Assembly: GCA_963730225.1 (NCBI GenBank)
Contig: CAVSQX010000004.1
Coordinates: 124,001-188,000, forward strand
DNA: 64,000 nt
Direction: 5' to 3'
Source of the DNA: CAVSQX01 sp963730225
GTDB taxonomy: Bacteria; Planctomycetota; Phycisphaerae; Tepidisphaerales; Tepidisphaeraceae
Shown in pieces: positions 9,468 through 18,444 of this stretch. The notes below the pieces were generated by a model. The model saw only the letters and a list, made by a program, of their open reading frames with translations. It searched no databases and had not been told where the DNA came from. The position numbers and the translations under genes are program-made. The number at the start of each line of letters is the position of its first letter. Positions within the stretch are counted from its first letter, which is position 1.

Positions 9468-9998
9468 ATGGCTGAAGGCCCGCACATTCTGCCGACGATT
9501 CCCCGGCGCGGCGCGGCCCAGCGGCAGGCGCTGCCGTACGAGCCGGTGTGCGCGGTGTTTCGACGGTATCTGCACGGGCAGAAACTGAAATTCACCCCGG
9601 AACGAGCGATGATGCTGGATGCGGTGTTGCGCAAGTCCGGGCTTTTTGAGCCCGATGAGATTCTCAACGGCCTCAAGGGGCTGGGGCACCGCGTCAGCCG
9701 GGCTACGGTTTATCGAACACTGAGCCATCTTCAGGACGCTGGGATCGTCAAACAGGTTTTTTTTGATAATCGCCAGTCGTATTACGAGGTGATCGTCGGC
9801 CGGGAGACGCACGATTATCTGATCTGCGTCGCCACCGGGCGGGTGATTGAATTCAGCAGCCAGCGGCTGCGGCAGCTGCGCGACGAAATCTGCCGCGAAC
9901 ACGGATACCAGCCGCTGTCACACCAGTTTCATATTCTTGGTTTGAGCCCCCAGGCCCAGAACCCATCGCCGAAGTCGCAGCGCGATCAGGCCGTTTAG
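9468..9998 (+). CDS. Fur-family transcriptional regulator with altered metal sites
   Basis: A 176-residue Fur/PerR superfamily protein. The winged helix is clear: LKFTPERAMMLDAVL, then GHRVSRATVYRTLSHLQDAGIVKQV, the recognition helix of the family. The dimerisation half is unusual. Where typical Fur has HHDHLIC..CG, this protein has THDYLICVATGRVIEF, with one cysteine instead of the CxxC pair, and the C-terminal CxxC is also absent. The structural zinc site is therefore probably missing, and a signal other than iron (manganese, zinc, peroxide) is possible. The ATG at 9468 is chosen from the promoter geometry and because it starts shortly before the conserved domain. Confidence 0.8.
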   Translation: MAEGPHILPTIPRRGAAQRQALPYEPVCAVFRRYLHGQKLKFTPERAMMLDAVLRKSGLFEPDEILNGLKGLGHRVSRATVYRTLSHLQDAGIVKQVFFDNRQSYYEVIVGRETHDYLICVATGRVIEFSSQRLRQLRDEICREHGYQPLSHQFHILGLSPQAQNPSPKSQRDQAV

Positions 9999-10081
9999 CA
10001 TAAAGCTGCGAACGTCGCCAGGGTCAGAATCGCGATCTTCATCTTCATGTTCCAGTAGAGCGGATTGAGAAACACACGCAT
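9995..10081 (-). CDS. Possible 28-residue hydrophobic peptide
   Basis: A minus-strand ATG at 10081 is preceded by GGAG nine bases upstream and opens a 28-codon frame rich in Leu, Ala and Ile near its end (KIAILTLATFAALC). It could be a small membrane peptide or leader. It ends over the stop codon of the Fur-like gene. Evidence is limited to the ribosome binding site and the hydrophobic profile. Confidence 0.22.
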   Translation of the reverse strand: MRVFLNPLYWNMKMKIAILTLATFAALC

Positions 10082-10377
10082 CGCCTGAAGCTCCAATTAC
10101 CTTGTCCAACGCATCTTTTTTTAGTTTACACCAGAAATTCTCCGCAGGCTCATAAATGCAAGAATTCACAACACTTTATCCAACGCAAAAGCAAAGATTG
10201 GCGTCATCGGCGTTGCTAAAAAGCAACACTTTGGGCAATTTTGGCCATTCGATACGTTGATGCGGGGCCACAAAGCCCCTATTATTTGCTCGGTGCCTAA
10301 CCAATTGCGGATTTCCGCCACGGCGGCGGAGAGTTGGAAATGAGACCTGAGTTTTTTTTTGGAAATGTAAATAAACC
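10082..10377. other. Intergenic stretch without a supported gene
   Basis: Lower-GC sequence between the Fur-like and AraC-like genes. Short minus-strand frames here have no recognisable domain. A T run (10352-10360) lies near the AraC start; no good promoter pair seen. Confidence 0.4.
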
Positions 10378-11541
10378 ATGCCCCGAACTGCGCAATCTGT
10401 TTCGTCGCGTACCGATCCATCATCGACTCGTCCCTGGCTGACGCCGCTTGCCAAACAGGCGTCCGCGGCCGAGGCGGTTCTTGTCAGCTCGCTTCCTCGA
10501 GGCGGCCTGCAAATCGTCCAGCCATCGAAGATCGCCGACGCATTTTTGAAGGATTACAACACCGCGTTTCAAACCCACGACGCGGCAAGCTGGGAGGCGA
10601 TTGCTCACGGCGCGCCGGCCCGGGCCGATGAGTCCGGCACTTACGTCGAGCAATTCCTGTCCAATCACGGTTATCGTTTTGCCGTTTCGATCCCGTTGGC
10701 GGATCCGGTATTTGAAGGATACGGCGGCGCCGTGCAGATCCTGCGAACCGCCGAGCAGGGCGATTTCAGCGATGCCGAAATTCGCAAAATCAGCGACGGC
10801 GTGCGTCAGATGGAAAAGACGATGAATGCCGCACGCGCCGCGCGCGGGGCCGAAGGCAACGGATCGGCGACGTGGCGGCAGCGTCCAGCGATCCGTCAAT
10901 GGATTTTCGACGGCGATGCCAAACTGCGCCTTTTCGAGAATTCCTTCCAGCAACTCGATTCGCGCATCGGCCAGCAGATGCTCCAGCAAGTGCGTCAACG
11001 GCTGAGCCATCCCTTCGCCGAAGCCGTGCGATGTGACCGCGTGCTGCTGGCGGATTCCGATGGCGATCACTGGGATTTCAACGCCGTGGCCTATCAGCAA
11101 TATCCGGCGCTGGGTTCCGGACCGTTTGTCTTTTTCTGTCTTCAGCCCGGATATCCCGAATGGGCCGCCGTGCGACCGGCCGATTTTCAAGCCGATGCGG
11201 AATTAAGCCGGCTCATACCGGCGCTGAAATTCATGCAGCAGGAATTTCGCCGCGGCCCGACCCTGACCGACATCTCCCGCTCGGTCCACCTGAGCCCGTT
11301 CCACTTTCATCGGCGCTTTACCGAATTGCTGGGCCTGACGCCCAAGCACTTCCTGTTGCAGTGCCAGATTTACGACGCCAAGAAGCAGCTGCTGGCCGGC
11401 AAAGCACTGGCCAAAATTGCCGCCGACTGCGGCTTTGCCCATCAGAGCCATTTTACCAGCCGCTTCAAGCAGACTACCGGACTTACCCCCACGCGCTGGC
11501 GTCGGTTGGGCCGGCAGCGAGTTGCCAGCGCCGGGCACTGA
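10378..11541 (+). CDS. AraC-family transcriptional regulator
   Basis: A 387-residue regulator. The last 100 residues are a standard double helix-turn-helix: LTDISRSVHLSPFHFHRRFTE as first motif and FAHQSHFTSRFKQTTGLTP as the conserved second motif. The N-terminal 270 residues form an uncharacterised sensor region with a PAS/GAF-like feel (YRFAVSIPLADPVFEGYGGA). AraC proteins bind asymmetric sites and usually activate carbon-source genes, so this gene could control one of the secreted carbohydrate-active loci, but no target is shown. The ATG at 10378 has no clear Shine-Dalgarno. Confidence 0.82.
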   Translation: MPRTAQSVSSRTDPSSTRPWLTPLAKQASAAEAVLVSSLPRGGLQIVQPSKIADAFLKDYNTAFQTHDAASWEAIAHGAPARADESGTYVEQFLSNHGYRFAVSIPLADPVFEGYGGAVQILRTAEQGDFSDAEIRKISDGVRQMEKTMNAARAARGAEGNGSATWRQRPAIRQWIFDGDAKLRLFENSFQQLDSRIGQQMLQQVRQRLSHPFAEAVRCDRVLLADSDGDHWDFNAVAYQQYPALGSGPFVFFCLQPGYPEWAAVRPADFQADAELSRLIPALKFMQQEFRRGPTLTDISRSVHLSPFHFHRRFTELLGLTPKHFLLQCQIYDAKKQLLAGKALAKIAADCGFAHQSHFTSRFKQTTGLTPTRWRRLGRQRVASAGH

Positions 11542-11580
11542 TGCCAAGGGCCTGATTCTTCCGAAATAATCGTATTGCCA

Positions 11581-12659
11581 ATGACTGCCGCAGCCGAACA
11601 GCTCGCTGCCCCAGCCCCCTGCGCCGACGCGCAGCGCGCCGATCCTTCAGCGCGATGGGGCGGAGCCACCGCCGAAATCTGCCCGTTCTGCGGAACCGTC
11701 AAATCCACCGCGTCCGAGCCGTGTCCGCGCTGCACGCTGGAAGATACGCCGGCGACCCGGCAATCGACCAAACTGCGGATCGGGCCGTGGTATCTGCTCC
11801 AGAGCCGCAATCCCGCCGCGCCGGGAATGAAATTTTCTACGCTGCAATCGCTGGTGCGCAAAAGTCTGGTGACGCCCCACTCGATCGTGCGCGGCCCGAC
11901 GACGCATCAGCTCTGGACCGTCGCCGCTCGAGTGAAGGGCCTCAGCCGCGAGCTGGGAATCTGCCACAACTGCGGCGGCTCGATCGACACCACGGCGAGC
12001 ATGTGCCCGCACTGCAATCGCGCGAAACGCTGCCGAGCAATCCGGATGATTTTCTGGAATCGAAGATCGCCGATGACGCTTCGGCCGAATTCCTCGACGA
12101 TTTGCAGAGCAACCCGACTCCCGAGCAGCCCAAACCGCCCGCGGAAATTGTCGAGGCTGCGCGCTCACCGCGGCAGCCGCCCAAGGCGGATCGGTTGTCG
12201 CCCAAAGATCTGGCCAAAGCGTTTCAATTGGGATACGAGCCGCCGTTGAAGAATCTCCAGCGCGGCAAATGGCGAGGTCTCAAATTCCTGGCGATCGTCG
12301 CGCTGTTTTCCGCCGCCGCCGCGCTGGCCGTGCGAAACAACCCGATCATGGTTCAGCAGGGAATCGCCTGGGTGCAGGTTAATGTTCTTCACAACACCGT
12401 CGGTGGATCGAATCCAGCGCCGGCCGAATCGGCCGCGGCGCCGCCCGCGCCGGCGGTCGCGGTGGATGTTCCCACCGACCCGAGCGACGATGTCAACCAA
12501 TTGTGGAACGCCGCCCTGGATGCGGAATCGCGCCGGGATTTTGCCGCCGCCGTCAAAATTTATCAACGAATCCAAAGCCTTCCGCGCGATTCCTGGCCGG
12601 CGGGACTTCGCACCCGCATGGAATTGGCCCGCCAGCAAATGCTCGGCGACACCCGCTGA
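11581..12659 (+). CDS. Zinc-ribbon protein with one transmembrane segment, one frame break
   Basis: The N-terminal part carries a zinc ribbon (CPFCGTV...CPRC), a GYF-like region (WYLLQSRNPAAPGMKFS) and a second ribbon (CHNCGG...CPHCNR). The frame then shifts near 12018-12030 within a CGCGCG run: adding one base joins CPHCNR to ETLPSNPDDFLES. The rest holds a charged linker, a transmembrane helix (FLAIVALFSAAAALAV), a proline-alanine linker and a TPR-like C-terminus (DAESRRDFAAAVKIYQRI). Restored length is about 359 residues. The function is unknown; ribbon-plus-membrane-plus-TPR suggests a scaffold. The TPR-GT9 gene follows after 41 bases. Confidence 0.65.
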
Positions 12660-12660
12660 A

Positions 12661-12690
12661 TTGGCATCGCGGCAATCGATCGTCTATAGC
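12661..12690 (+). promoter_or_regulatory. Leaderless-type promoter of the TPR-GT9 gene
   Basis: TTGGCA at 12661-12666 and TATAGC at 12685-12690 are separated by 18 bases. The -10 box ends ten bases before the ATG at 12701, with no Shine-Dalgarno between. Confidence 0.42.
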
Positions 12691-12700
12691 TGGGGTTCCG

Positions 12701-14359
12701 ATGCCGCCGCCGACGATCGACCAGCTTCTGCACATCGTTCTTCAGCATCAGCAGGACGGGCGTCTGCTCGAAGCCGAGACGCTCTGCCGAAAGGTTGTCG
12801 CCGACCATCCCAACAATGCCGACGCCGTTCACTTGCTCGGCCTGCTTTGTTTCCAATTGGGCAAGCCCGACGCGGTGAGTCATCTTCGCCGATGCATTCT
12901 GCTAAGGCCGGATATGCATCAGGCTCACAGCAATCTGGGTCACCTCCTGAGCGAACAGGGCCAGATCGAGCAGGCCATCGCCAGTTGCCGTCGTGCTGTT
13001 GAACTGCGGCCCGACTTTCCCGAGGGGCAGAGCAATCTCGGCAACGCCCTTCAGGGCGCGGGGCGATTCGATGAAGCAATCGCCGCTTATCAGCGCGCCC
13101 TCGCCCTGCGGCCCGGTTACGCCAAGGCCCACAACAACCTGGGGAATGTTCTGCTGGCCGTTGGCCGAATCGACCAGGCGATGGCGAGCTATCGGCGAGC
13201 GATCGAATTGGAGCCGAATTATGCCGAGGCGCACAGCAATCTTGGCTCGGCACAGAACGCGCTGGGCCGGCACGAGGAAGCGGTCGCGTGTCATCGCCGG
13301 GCGATCGCGCTGCGGCCGCACTATCCGCACGCCCACAGCAGCCTTGGCGTCGCTCTCTTGGGCTTGGGACGATGCGACGAAGCGATCGCGGCGGGCCGAC
13401 TGGCCATTTCGCAGAAGCCGGATTTAGCCCACGCCCACTTCAATCTTGCCCTGGTTCTGCTTTCGCGCGGCGATTTTGCGATGGGCTGGCGCCAATACGA
13501 ATGGCGCTGGTTGCTCCCCGAGTTTCCCGAAGCTCGTCGTGCACTTGCTCGGCCGCGCTGGGACGGCGGCGATTTGGCGGGGCGAACGATTCTTCTCCAC
13601 GCCGAACAGGGCATCGGCGACACGATTCAATTCGTGCGATATCTCCCGATGGTCGTGGCCCGGGGCGGGCGCGTGCTGCTGGAATGTCAGCCGGAACTTC
13701 AACGGCTTTTGAGCCAGGCGAACCTCGGCCAAACGCAAACCGTCGAGCGGAAAGATCCGCCGTCGGTACAATTCGATATGCATGCCCCGCTGATGAGTTT
13801 GCCGCTGTTGCTGGGCGATCTGAATCCGCCGGCAGTCGGCGCGGCCAAGCCGTCCTATCTCCAAGTCGACGGTGCTTTGGTCGAGCAATGGAAAGCAAGA
13901 ATTCCGCGCTCTGGGAAAATGAAGATCGGCCTGGCCTGGGCGGGGCGGCCCACGCACAAAAGCGATCGCCATCGTTCCATTTCGCTGCGGCAATTGGCGC
14001 CGCTGGCCAAACCGCAGGTTGAGTTTTACAGCCTTCAAATGGGCGACGCCGCCGCCCAGACCTCCGCGCCGCCGCCGGGCTTGGAACTGACCGATTTGAC
14101 CTCCGATATTCACGATTTCGCCGACACCGCGGCTCTGATCGCCAATTTGGATTTGATCATCACCGTCGACACCGCCGTCGCCCATCTGGCCGGCGCGATG
14201 GCCAAGCCCGTCTGGCTGCTGCTGCCATTCGCCCCGGATTTCCGCTGGCAGTGGACGGGCCGGCACACTCCGTGGTATCCAACCATGCGCCTGTTTCGCC
14301 AGTCCAAACTGGGAGACTGGTCTGGGCCGCTTGGGCAAATGGCGGCCGATCTGCCGTGA
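12701..14359 (+). CDS. TPR protein with C-terminal GT9/heptosyltransferase-like domain
   Basis: A 552-residue protein. Residues 1 to about 270 are eight or more TPR units (GRLLEAETLCRKVVADHPNNADAVHLLG-type, then repeats ending HSNLG, HNNLG, HSSLG). The C-terminal half matches the GT9-like domain often fused to TPRs in planctomycetes: LLHAEQGIGDTIQFVRYLP, then LAWAGRPTHKSDRHRSI, VDTAVAHLAGAMAKPVW and a closing WYPTMRLFRQ. GT9 members transfer heptose or related sugars from nucleotide donors. The acceptor is unknown. The stop overlaps the GTG of tilS (GTGA), so the two are translationally coupled. A paralogue lies at 41951-43351. Confidence 0.82.
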   Translation: MPPPTIDQLLHIVLQHQQDGRLLEAETLCRKVVADHPNNADAVHLLGLLCFQLGKPDAVSHLRRCILLRPDMHQAHSNLGHLLSEQGQIEQAIASCRRAVELRPDFPEGQSNLGNALQGAGRFDEAIAAYQRALALRPGYAKAHNNLGNVLLAVGRIDQAMASYRRAIELEPNYAEAHSNLGSAQNALGRHEEAVACHRRAIALRPHYPHAHSSLGVALLGLGRCDEAIAAGRLAISQKPDLAHAHFNLALVLLSRGDFAMGWRQYEWRWLLPEFPEARRALARPRWDGGDLAGRTILLHAEQGIGDTIQFVRYLPMVVARGGRVLLECQPELQRLLSQANLGQTQTVERKDPPSVQFDMHAPLMSLPLLLGDLNPPAVGAAKPSYLQVDGALVEQWKARIPRSGKMKIGLAWAGRPTHKSDRHRSISLRQLAPLAKPQVEFYSLQMGDAAAQTSAPPPGLELTDLTSDIHDFADTAALIANLDLIITVDTAVAHLAGAMAKPVWLLLPFAPDFRWQWTGRHTPWYPTMRLFRQSKLGDWSGPLGQMAADLP

Positions 14360-15282
14360 ACGAACTCGATCAAATTCAGCGGTGCGTCCCGCCCGGCGCC
14401 TGGGCGGTGGGTGTCAGCGGCGGTGCCGACAGCGTCGCGCTGCTGCTGCTTCTGCGCGGCCGGTCCGATTTGTCGCTGCACATCGCACATCTGGATCATG
14501 AAACCCGGAGCGGACAAAGCACCGCCGACGCCCAATGGGTGGCGGATTTGGCGCGGCGATTTTCGCTTCCGTGCACCATCGGGCTTCGCAGCCAGATCGA
14601 GTCCACTTGGGAAACGATTCCGGCCAATCTGCCGGCGCGATTTCGCGCGGCCCGGCTGGAGTTCTTCAGGCGAGTGGTCTTAGCCAACCATCTCGATGGC
14701 GTTCTGCTCGCCCATCACGCCGACGATCAGGCCGAAACGATTTTTCAGCGGCTCTTGCGCGGGGCCGGTCCGGCGGCGCTGGTGGGAATGGCCGCGCTCA
14801 CAAACATCGGCGGCCTGCCCATCCTTCGGCCGCTGCTGACCGTGCGACGCTCGCAGCTTCGGCAACTGCTGCTCGATGCACGCCAGGATTGGCGCGAGGA
14901 TTCCAGCAATTCTTCGCCCTGGTATCTGCGAAATCGCCTGCGCCTGATTCTGGCCCAGTCCGCCGACTTGCACGACAGGCTGATTCGACTGGCCCAGGCA
15001 TCGGCGGAATTAACGCGCTGGTGTGCCGACGCCGCGCCGGCATTGGAAGAGCGTTTTGCCTGCCCGGCGCTGGCGTCGCTCCCGGCTTCGCTGGCCCGGC
15101 AATCGGCCAAGCGTTGGCTCGATGATCGCGGTCTGCCGCCGGGAGAGATCGACCGCGCCGCTGGCGAGCGATTGATTCGCATGGCCGCCGATGCCGCGGC
15201 GCCGCCGCGCGGGCAATTTGCCGGTGGAATTATGATTTGCCGCCGTCGGGGGATGATTTTCCGGGAACCGTCGGACGTGTAG
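14356..15282 (+). CDS. tilS: tRNA(Ile)-lysidine synthase TilS
   Basis: This 308-residue protein carries the PP-loop VGVSGGADSVALLLLL near residue 16, then HIAHLDHETRSGQS, LAHHADDQAETIFQRLLRGAG and WREDSSN, all TilS landmarks. TilS uses ATP to attach lysine to C34 of tRNA-Ile(CAU), changing its decoding from AUG to AUA, and is normally essential. The GTG start at 14356 overlaps the TGA of the preceding gene; an upstream in-frame ATG lies inside that gene and is unlikely. The 3' end overlaps the convergent TMTC-like gene by 53 bases. Confidence 0.9.
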   Translation: MNELDQIQRCVPPGAWAVGVSGGADSVALLLLLRGRSDLSLHIAHLDHETRSGQSTADAQWVADLARRFSLPCTIGLRSQIESTWETIPANLPARFRAARLEFFRRVVLANHLDGVLLAHHADDQAETIFQRLLRGAGPAALVGMAALTNIGGLPILRPLLTVRRSQLRQLLLDARQDWREDSSNSSPWYLRNRLRLILAQSADLHDRLIRLAQASAELTRWCADAAPALEERFACPALASLPASLARQSAKRWLDDRGLPPGEIDRAAGERLIRMAADAAAPPRGQFAGGIMICRRRGMIFREPSDV

Positions 15283-16783
15283 CGGCTTTGAGCGCCTCCA
15301 GCTTCTGTGCCGCGCCGATCACCATCCCGTTGGGGCTGAGGACGAAAGCGCGTTGGATGCATTGGTCCGCTTCGGTCAGTCGGCCGCGGTCCATGGCAAT
15401 CAGGGCGCGCTGCACCCAGGCATGCCAGTAGTTGGGAAACCGATCGGTCGCTTGCTGCAAAACCATCGCGGCGTCGGCGTCATCGCCTCGGACTAAATAC
15501 TCGCGGCTCACCAGCAGATACAACTGCGACGACCGGGGCTGACGGGCCAACGCCTGCGTGAACAGCTCCATGGGATCGTTCCACAACCGGGCGTACGTGA
15601 CGGTCCGCAGTGACGCCGCCGCCAGCAGAGCGGCCAACAGCGGCACGCCCACCGTGCGGCGAATCTTCGCCACGGCCATGCCGATCAGCATGAGAAAAAA
15701 GACCGACGGTAGATACATCAGCCGCTCGGCGAGATTGGTTCCGATCAAGGAAAAAATATTTCCGACCATGCCGTATGCAGCGGCCATCGAAATCAGGCAG
15801 AATATCACCACGTAAGCTCGACGAAAAAACGCCGTCATCAGCGCGGCCGTCCAGGCAATCACCGCCGTGACGCCCAGCCACAGATACGGATCGCCCGCCC
15901 GCACGGTCGAGCCGATCACCGACGCTCCGTAATCCGGCGAAAGATGGATGGGAAAAAACAGGAGCTGAATGTAATGGCCAACCAGCACCAGCGGCATTAA
16001 AACTCGATCCAAACCGAAGCTGTCTTTCATCGGCTGCGTGCCCCAGTCGAGAAAATCGCGGTTCCATTCAAACCGCAGAAAATGCTCGCGCCCGATGATG
16101 TAAGCCGACAGCGACCAGGTAATCAGAATGATGAGCCAGCGCAGTGCGGCGCGCTCGCTTGGGGCAGGCGGGCCGCCGCGCCGCCAGATGAACCATCCAA
16201 AAAACAAAAGCAGCAGCGGCAGCAGCATTCCCTGCTCTTTGCAAAGCACCGCGACGATCTGCAAAAGAAAAATCAGCGCGACGCGCCCCGGCGTCAGCGG
16301 CCGTCGCCAGAACAGGATCAGCGCGAGCAAAATGGCCAGAGTGCAGCCAAGCTCGCTGCGTCCGACGATGTTGGCGACGGCTTCGACGTGAATCGGATGG
16401 ACCGCAAAAAGCATCCCCGCGATAAAAGCGGCCGATCGACCGGCGAGCCGGCGGGTCAATTCCGCCACCGCTGCCGCCGCCGCCGCGTGCAGTAGCCAAT
16501 TGACGGCGTGAAACGCCCACGGCCGGTCGCCGTGAAGCCACCACTGAATGCCGTAACTCATCGAGACCAGCGGGCGATAGAGATTGTCGACCGCGTCGGG
16601 GAAATACGCCTGCGTCCAGTAGTGTCCCCACAGCCTGGGCGAGGCGACGCGCGGATCGAGCCGAATCGCGGCTAAATCATCGTAAACGTAGGTTCCGCCG
16701 AGGCTCACGGCGTAAACCAAAAGGGCCAAACCGGCTGCGGTCACCGATGGAAGCCAGTTGCCGCGGGTCTGCTCTCTCGACAC
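15230..16783 (-). CDS. TMTC-like polytopic membrane protein with TPR tail
   Basis: A 517-residue protein with about ten transmembrane helices and a short C-terminal TPR region. VYDDLAAIRLDPRV in the first loop, NLYRPLVSMSYGIQWWLHG, HAVNWLLHAAAAA and LFAVHPIHVEAVANIVGR are the hallmarks of the TMTC/DUF1736-like family, whose animal members are O-mannosyltransferases of cadherins. Bacterial members probably transfer sugars from polyprenyl donors at the membrane. The GTG start at 16783 is supported by the promoter eight bases upstream; no Shine-Dalgarno is seen. Confidence 0.78.
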   Translation of the reverse strand: MSREQTRGNWLPSVTAAGLALLVYAVSLGGTYVYDDLAAIRLDPRVASPRLWGHYWTQAYFPDAVDNLYRPLVSMSYGIQWWLHGDRPWAFHAVNWLLHAAAAAAVAELTRRLAGRSAAFIAGMLFAVHPIHVEAVANIVGRSELGCTLAILLALILFWRRPLTPGRVALIFLLQIVAVLCKEQGMLLPLLLLFFGWFIWRRGGPPAPSERAALRWLIILITWSLSAYIIGREHFLRFEWNRDFLDWGTQPMKDSFGLDRVLMPLVLVGHYIQLLFFPIHLSPDYGASVIGSTVRAGDPYLWLGVTAVIAWTAALMTAFFRRAYVVIFCLISMAAAYGMVGNIFSLIGTNLAERLMYLPSVFFLMLIGMAVAKIRRTVGVPLLAALLAAASLRTVTYARLWNDPMELFTQALARQPRSSQLYLLVSREYLVRGDDADAAMVLQQATDRFPNYWHAWVQRALIAMDRGRLTEADQCIQRAFVLSPNGMVIGAAQKLEALKAATRPTVPGKSSPDGGKS

Positions 16784-16791
16784 GGCTGCAT

Positions 16792-16821
16792 TCTATACGG
16801 ACAATTCCGTCTTTAATGCAA
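16792..16821 (-). promoter_or_regulatory. Leaderless-type promoter of the TMTC-like gene
   Basis: On the minus strand TTGCAT (16816-16821) and TATAGA (16792-16797) are 18 bases apart, and the -10 box ends eight bases before the GTG at 16783. Confidence 0.5.
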
Positions 16822-16879
16822 CAGAATCGCGGTCCAAGCGTATATGAATGCGGATATTGGCACGTTCCTGGGAATAAAT

Positions 16880-17701
16880 ATGAAAGCACATCGCCCAAAA
16901 TGCACAAAGGCCTTTACGCTGGTGGAGCTGCTGGTGGTGATCGGCATCATCTCGCTTCTGATCGGCATGCTGCTGCCGGCGTTGTCCAAGGCCCGCCAGC
17001 AGGCCAATTCCACTCGATGCCTGTCGAACCTTCGGCAGATCGGGCTGTACATGACCATGTACGCCAACGACAACAACGGCCTGCTGATTCCGCTGGGGCC
17101 GTTGGCCAACGGCACCGATGATGCCAATTGGGTCGGCAACGTCGGGGTCATGAACGACGGAACCGTCGCCGTGCCGAATTATGAATACATGACGCTCGGC
17201 TCGGAAGTTCCCGCATGGCAGCGCTGGCCCGCCTTGATGCCGCTGATGACCTTTCCTGCCATTCCCCCTCAGCCCTGGGCCAACCCTCCCACCGACGATC
17301 CGCAGGGAACCTACGCCGGGCCGTGGACCGCCTCTATCCTGGTTTGTCCCTCCGATCAGCAGCCCGATGCGGCTCACTCGTACATTTTCAACCAGCATCT
17401 CGTGCAGAATCAGCAGAAAGTGTTGAAGTATTCAGCCAAGGCCCCCACGGGCCAGAGCAATTCCACCGTCGTCGTGCTGGGAGAAAAGAAATCGAACTAC
17501 ATGGATTACTACATGGAAAAGGGTGATTTTGTGCTCACCACAACCAACACCAATGCCACCATGAAAGTCGAACTCTATCGCCATGGCATTGTGTTGGGGT
17601 CCAATTATCTTTACAAGGACATGCACGCCACCAATATCCCGCCCAACGACATCGACACGGCCAACGGCGCCAATCAATTGCTGGACCCGTGGGATTTTTA
17701 G
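16880..17701 (+). CDS. Type II secretion/type IV pilin-like protein with prepilin N-terminus
   Basis: A 273-residue protein starting KCTKAFTLVELLVVIGIISLL, a classic prepilin cleavage and methylation motif with the conserved Glu at position 5 of the mature form, followed by MLLPALSKARQQAN and CLSNLRQIG. This is the abundant Phycisphaerae pseudopilin/DUF1559-type group with a large beta-rich head. The ATG at 16880 has GGGA nearby (CTGGGAATAAAT); an in-frame ATG at 16844 would only lengthen the leader. The next gene starts 12 bases after the stop and probably shares the mRNA. The number of such proteins per genome makes the specific role unclear. Confidence 0.8.
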   Translation: MKAHRPKCTKAFTLVELLVVIGIISLLIGMLLPALSKARQQANSTRCLSNLRQIGLYMTMYANDNNGLLIPLGPLANGTDDANWVGNVGVMNDGTVAVPNYEYMTLGSEVPAWQRWPALMPLMTFPAIPPQPWANPPTDDPQGTYAGPWTASILVCPSDQQPDAAHSYIFNQHLVQNQQKVLKYSAKAPTGQSNSTVVVLGEKKSNYMDYYMEKGDFVLTTTNTNATMKVELYRHGIVLGSNYLYKDMHATNIPPNDIDTANGANQLLDPWDF

Positions 17702-17713
17702 AAGGGTTTATCG

Positions 17714-18427
17714 ATGACCGTCGAACCATCAACCGCCGCCAACCGCACCGAAGTTCCCCAGCCGCTGCCCGTGTGGCTCAGCGTGCTGGTGATTCTGCTG
17801 GCCCTGGTCGGCGGTGGATGGCTGGTGCATTGGTACATCGACATCGGTAACACCGCCACCGAAACCCGGCTGCTCGACTCCAACCCGACGCCGGATGTCA
17901 CCCGCATGGCCGGGCCCAACACTCCGCCGCCCATCCAGAAGGAAGACGGCAACGTCTGGTCCATCCGCAGCAACATCGCCGTGATGCGCATCGAGCAGGA
18001 GCCGGGCAAGCCGCCGATCATCCGGGCGCTGAATTACACCGTCAGGGATTTTATTCCTCAGGATGTGATTAACCGGCTGGGCTACGGCCGAAACATCGCC
18101 AACCAGGATCGATGGCACCACGAGTTGAATCTCACCGATCAGCAGGTGCAACAGTTGAAAGCGCTGACCCCGCTGATCGGCATGGCCACCGAGCCAGGCG
18201 ATCGCGATCGGCTCAAACAATTGTGGACCGACTACCAGAACGCCAAGCCCGCCGACAAGCCCGCCGCCGAGCGGGCGATAACTGCGGGCTTGATCGACGT
18301 CGCCCGAAAATCGGTCGAAGCCACCAAGCAGGTCGTCGCCACTCGGGCCGCCAAGATCAAGGATGTTCTCAGCGACGATCAATGGAAGAAGTTTTATGCG
18401 GCCGTCGGGCAGGGAAACGGAACGTGA
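17714..18427 (+). CDS. Hypothetical single-pass membrane protein, partner of the prepilin gene
   Basis: A 237-residue protein that I do not recognise. A short cytoplasmic N-terminus precedes one strong transmembrane helix (WLSVLVILLALVGGGWLVHW, residues 21-40). A periplasmic region of about 190 residues follows, the second half helical and charged (LTDQQVQQLKALTPLIGM, VLSDDQWKKFYAAVG), recalling the Spy/CpxP-like sensor fold common in planctomycetes. The short spacing to the prepilin-like gene suggests a shared function in envelope assembly. This is an inference from context only. Confidence 0.6.
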   Translation: MTVEPSTAANRTEVPQPLPVWLSVLVILLALVGGGWLVHWYIDIGNTATETRLLDSNPTPDVTRMAGPNTPPPIQKEDGNVWSIRSNIAVMRIEQEPGKPPIIRALNYTVRDFIPQDVINRLGYGRNIANQDRWHHELNLTDQQVQQLKALTPLIGMATEPGDRDRLKQLWTDYQNAKPADKPAAERAITAGLIDVARKSVEATKQVVATRAAKIKDVLSDDQWKKFYAAVGQGNGT

Positions 18428-18444
18428 ACGAAACTTAGAGGCTC

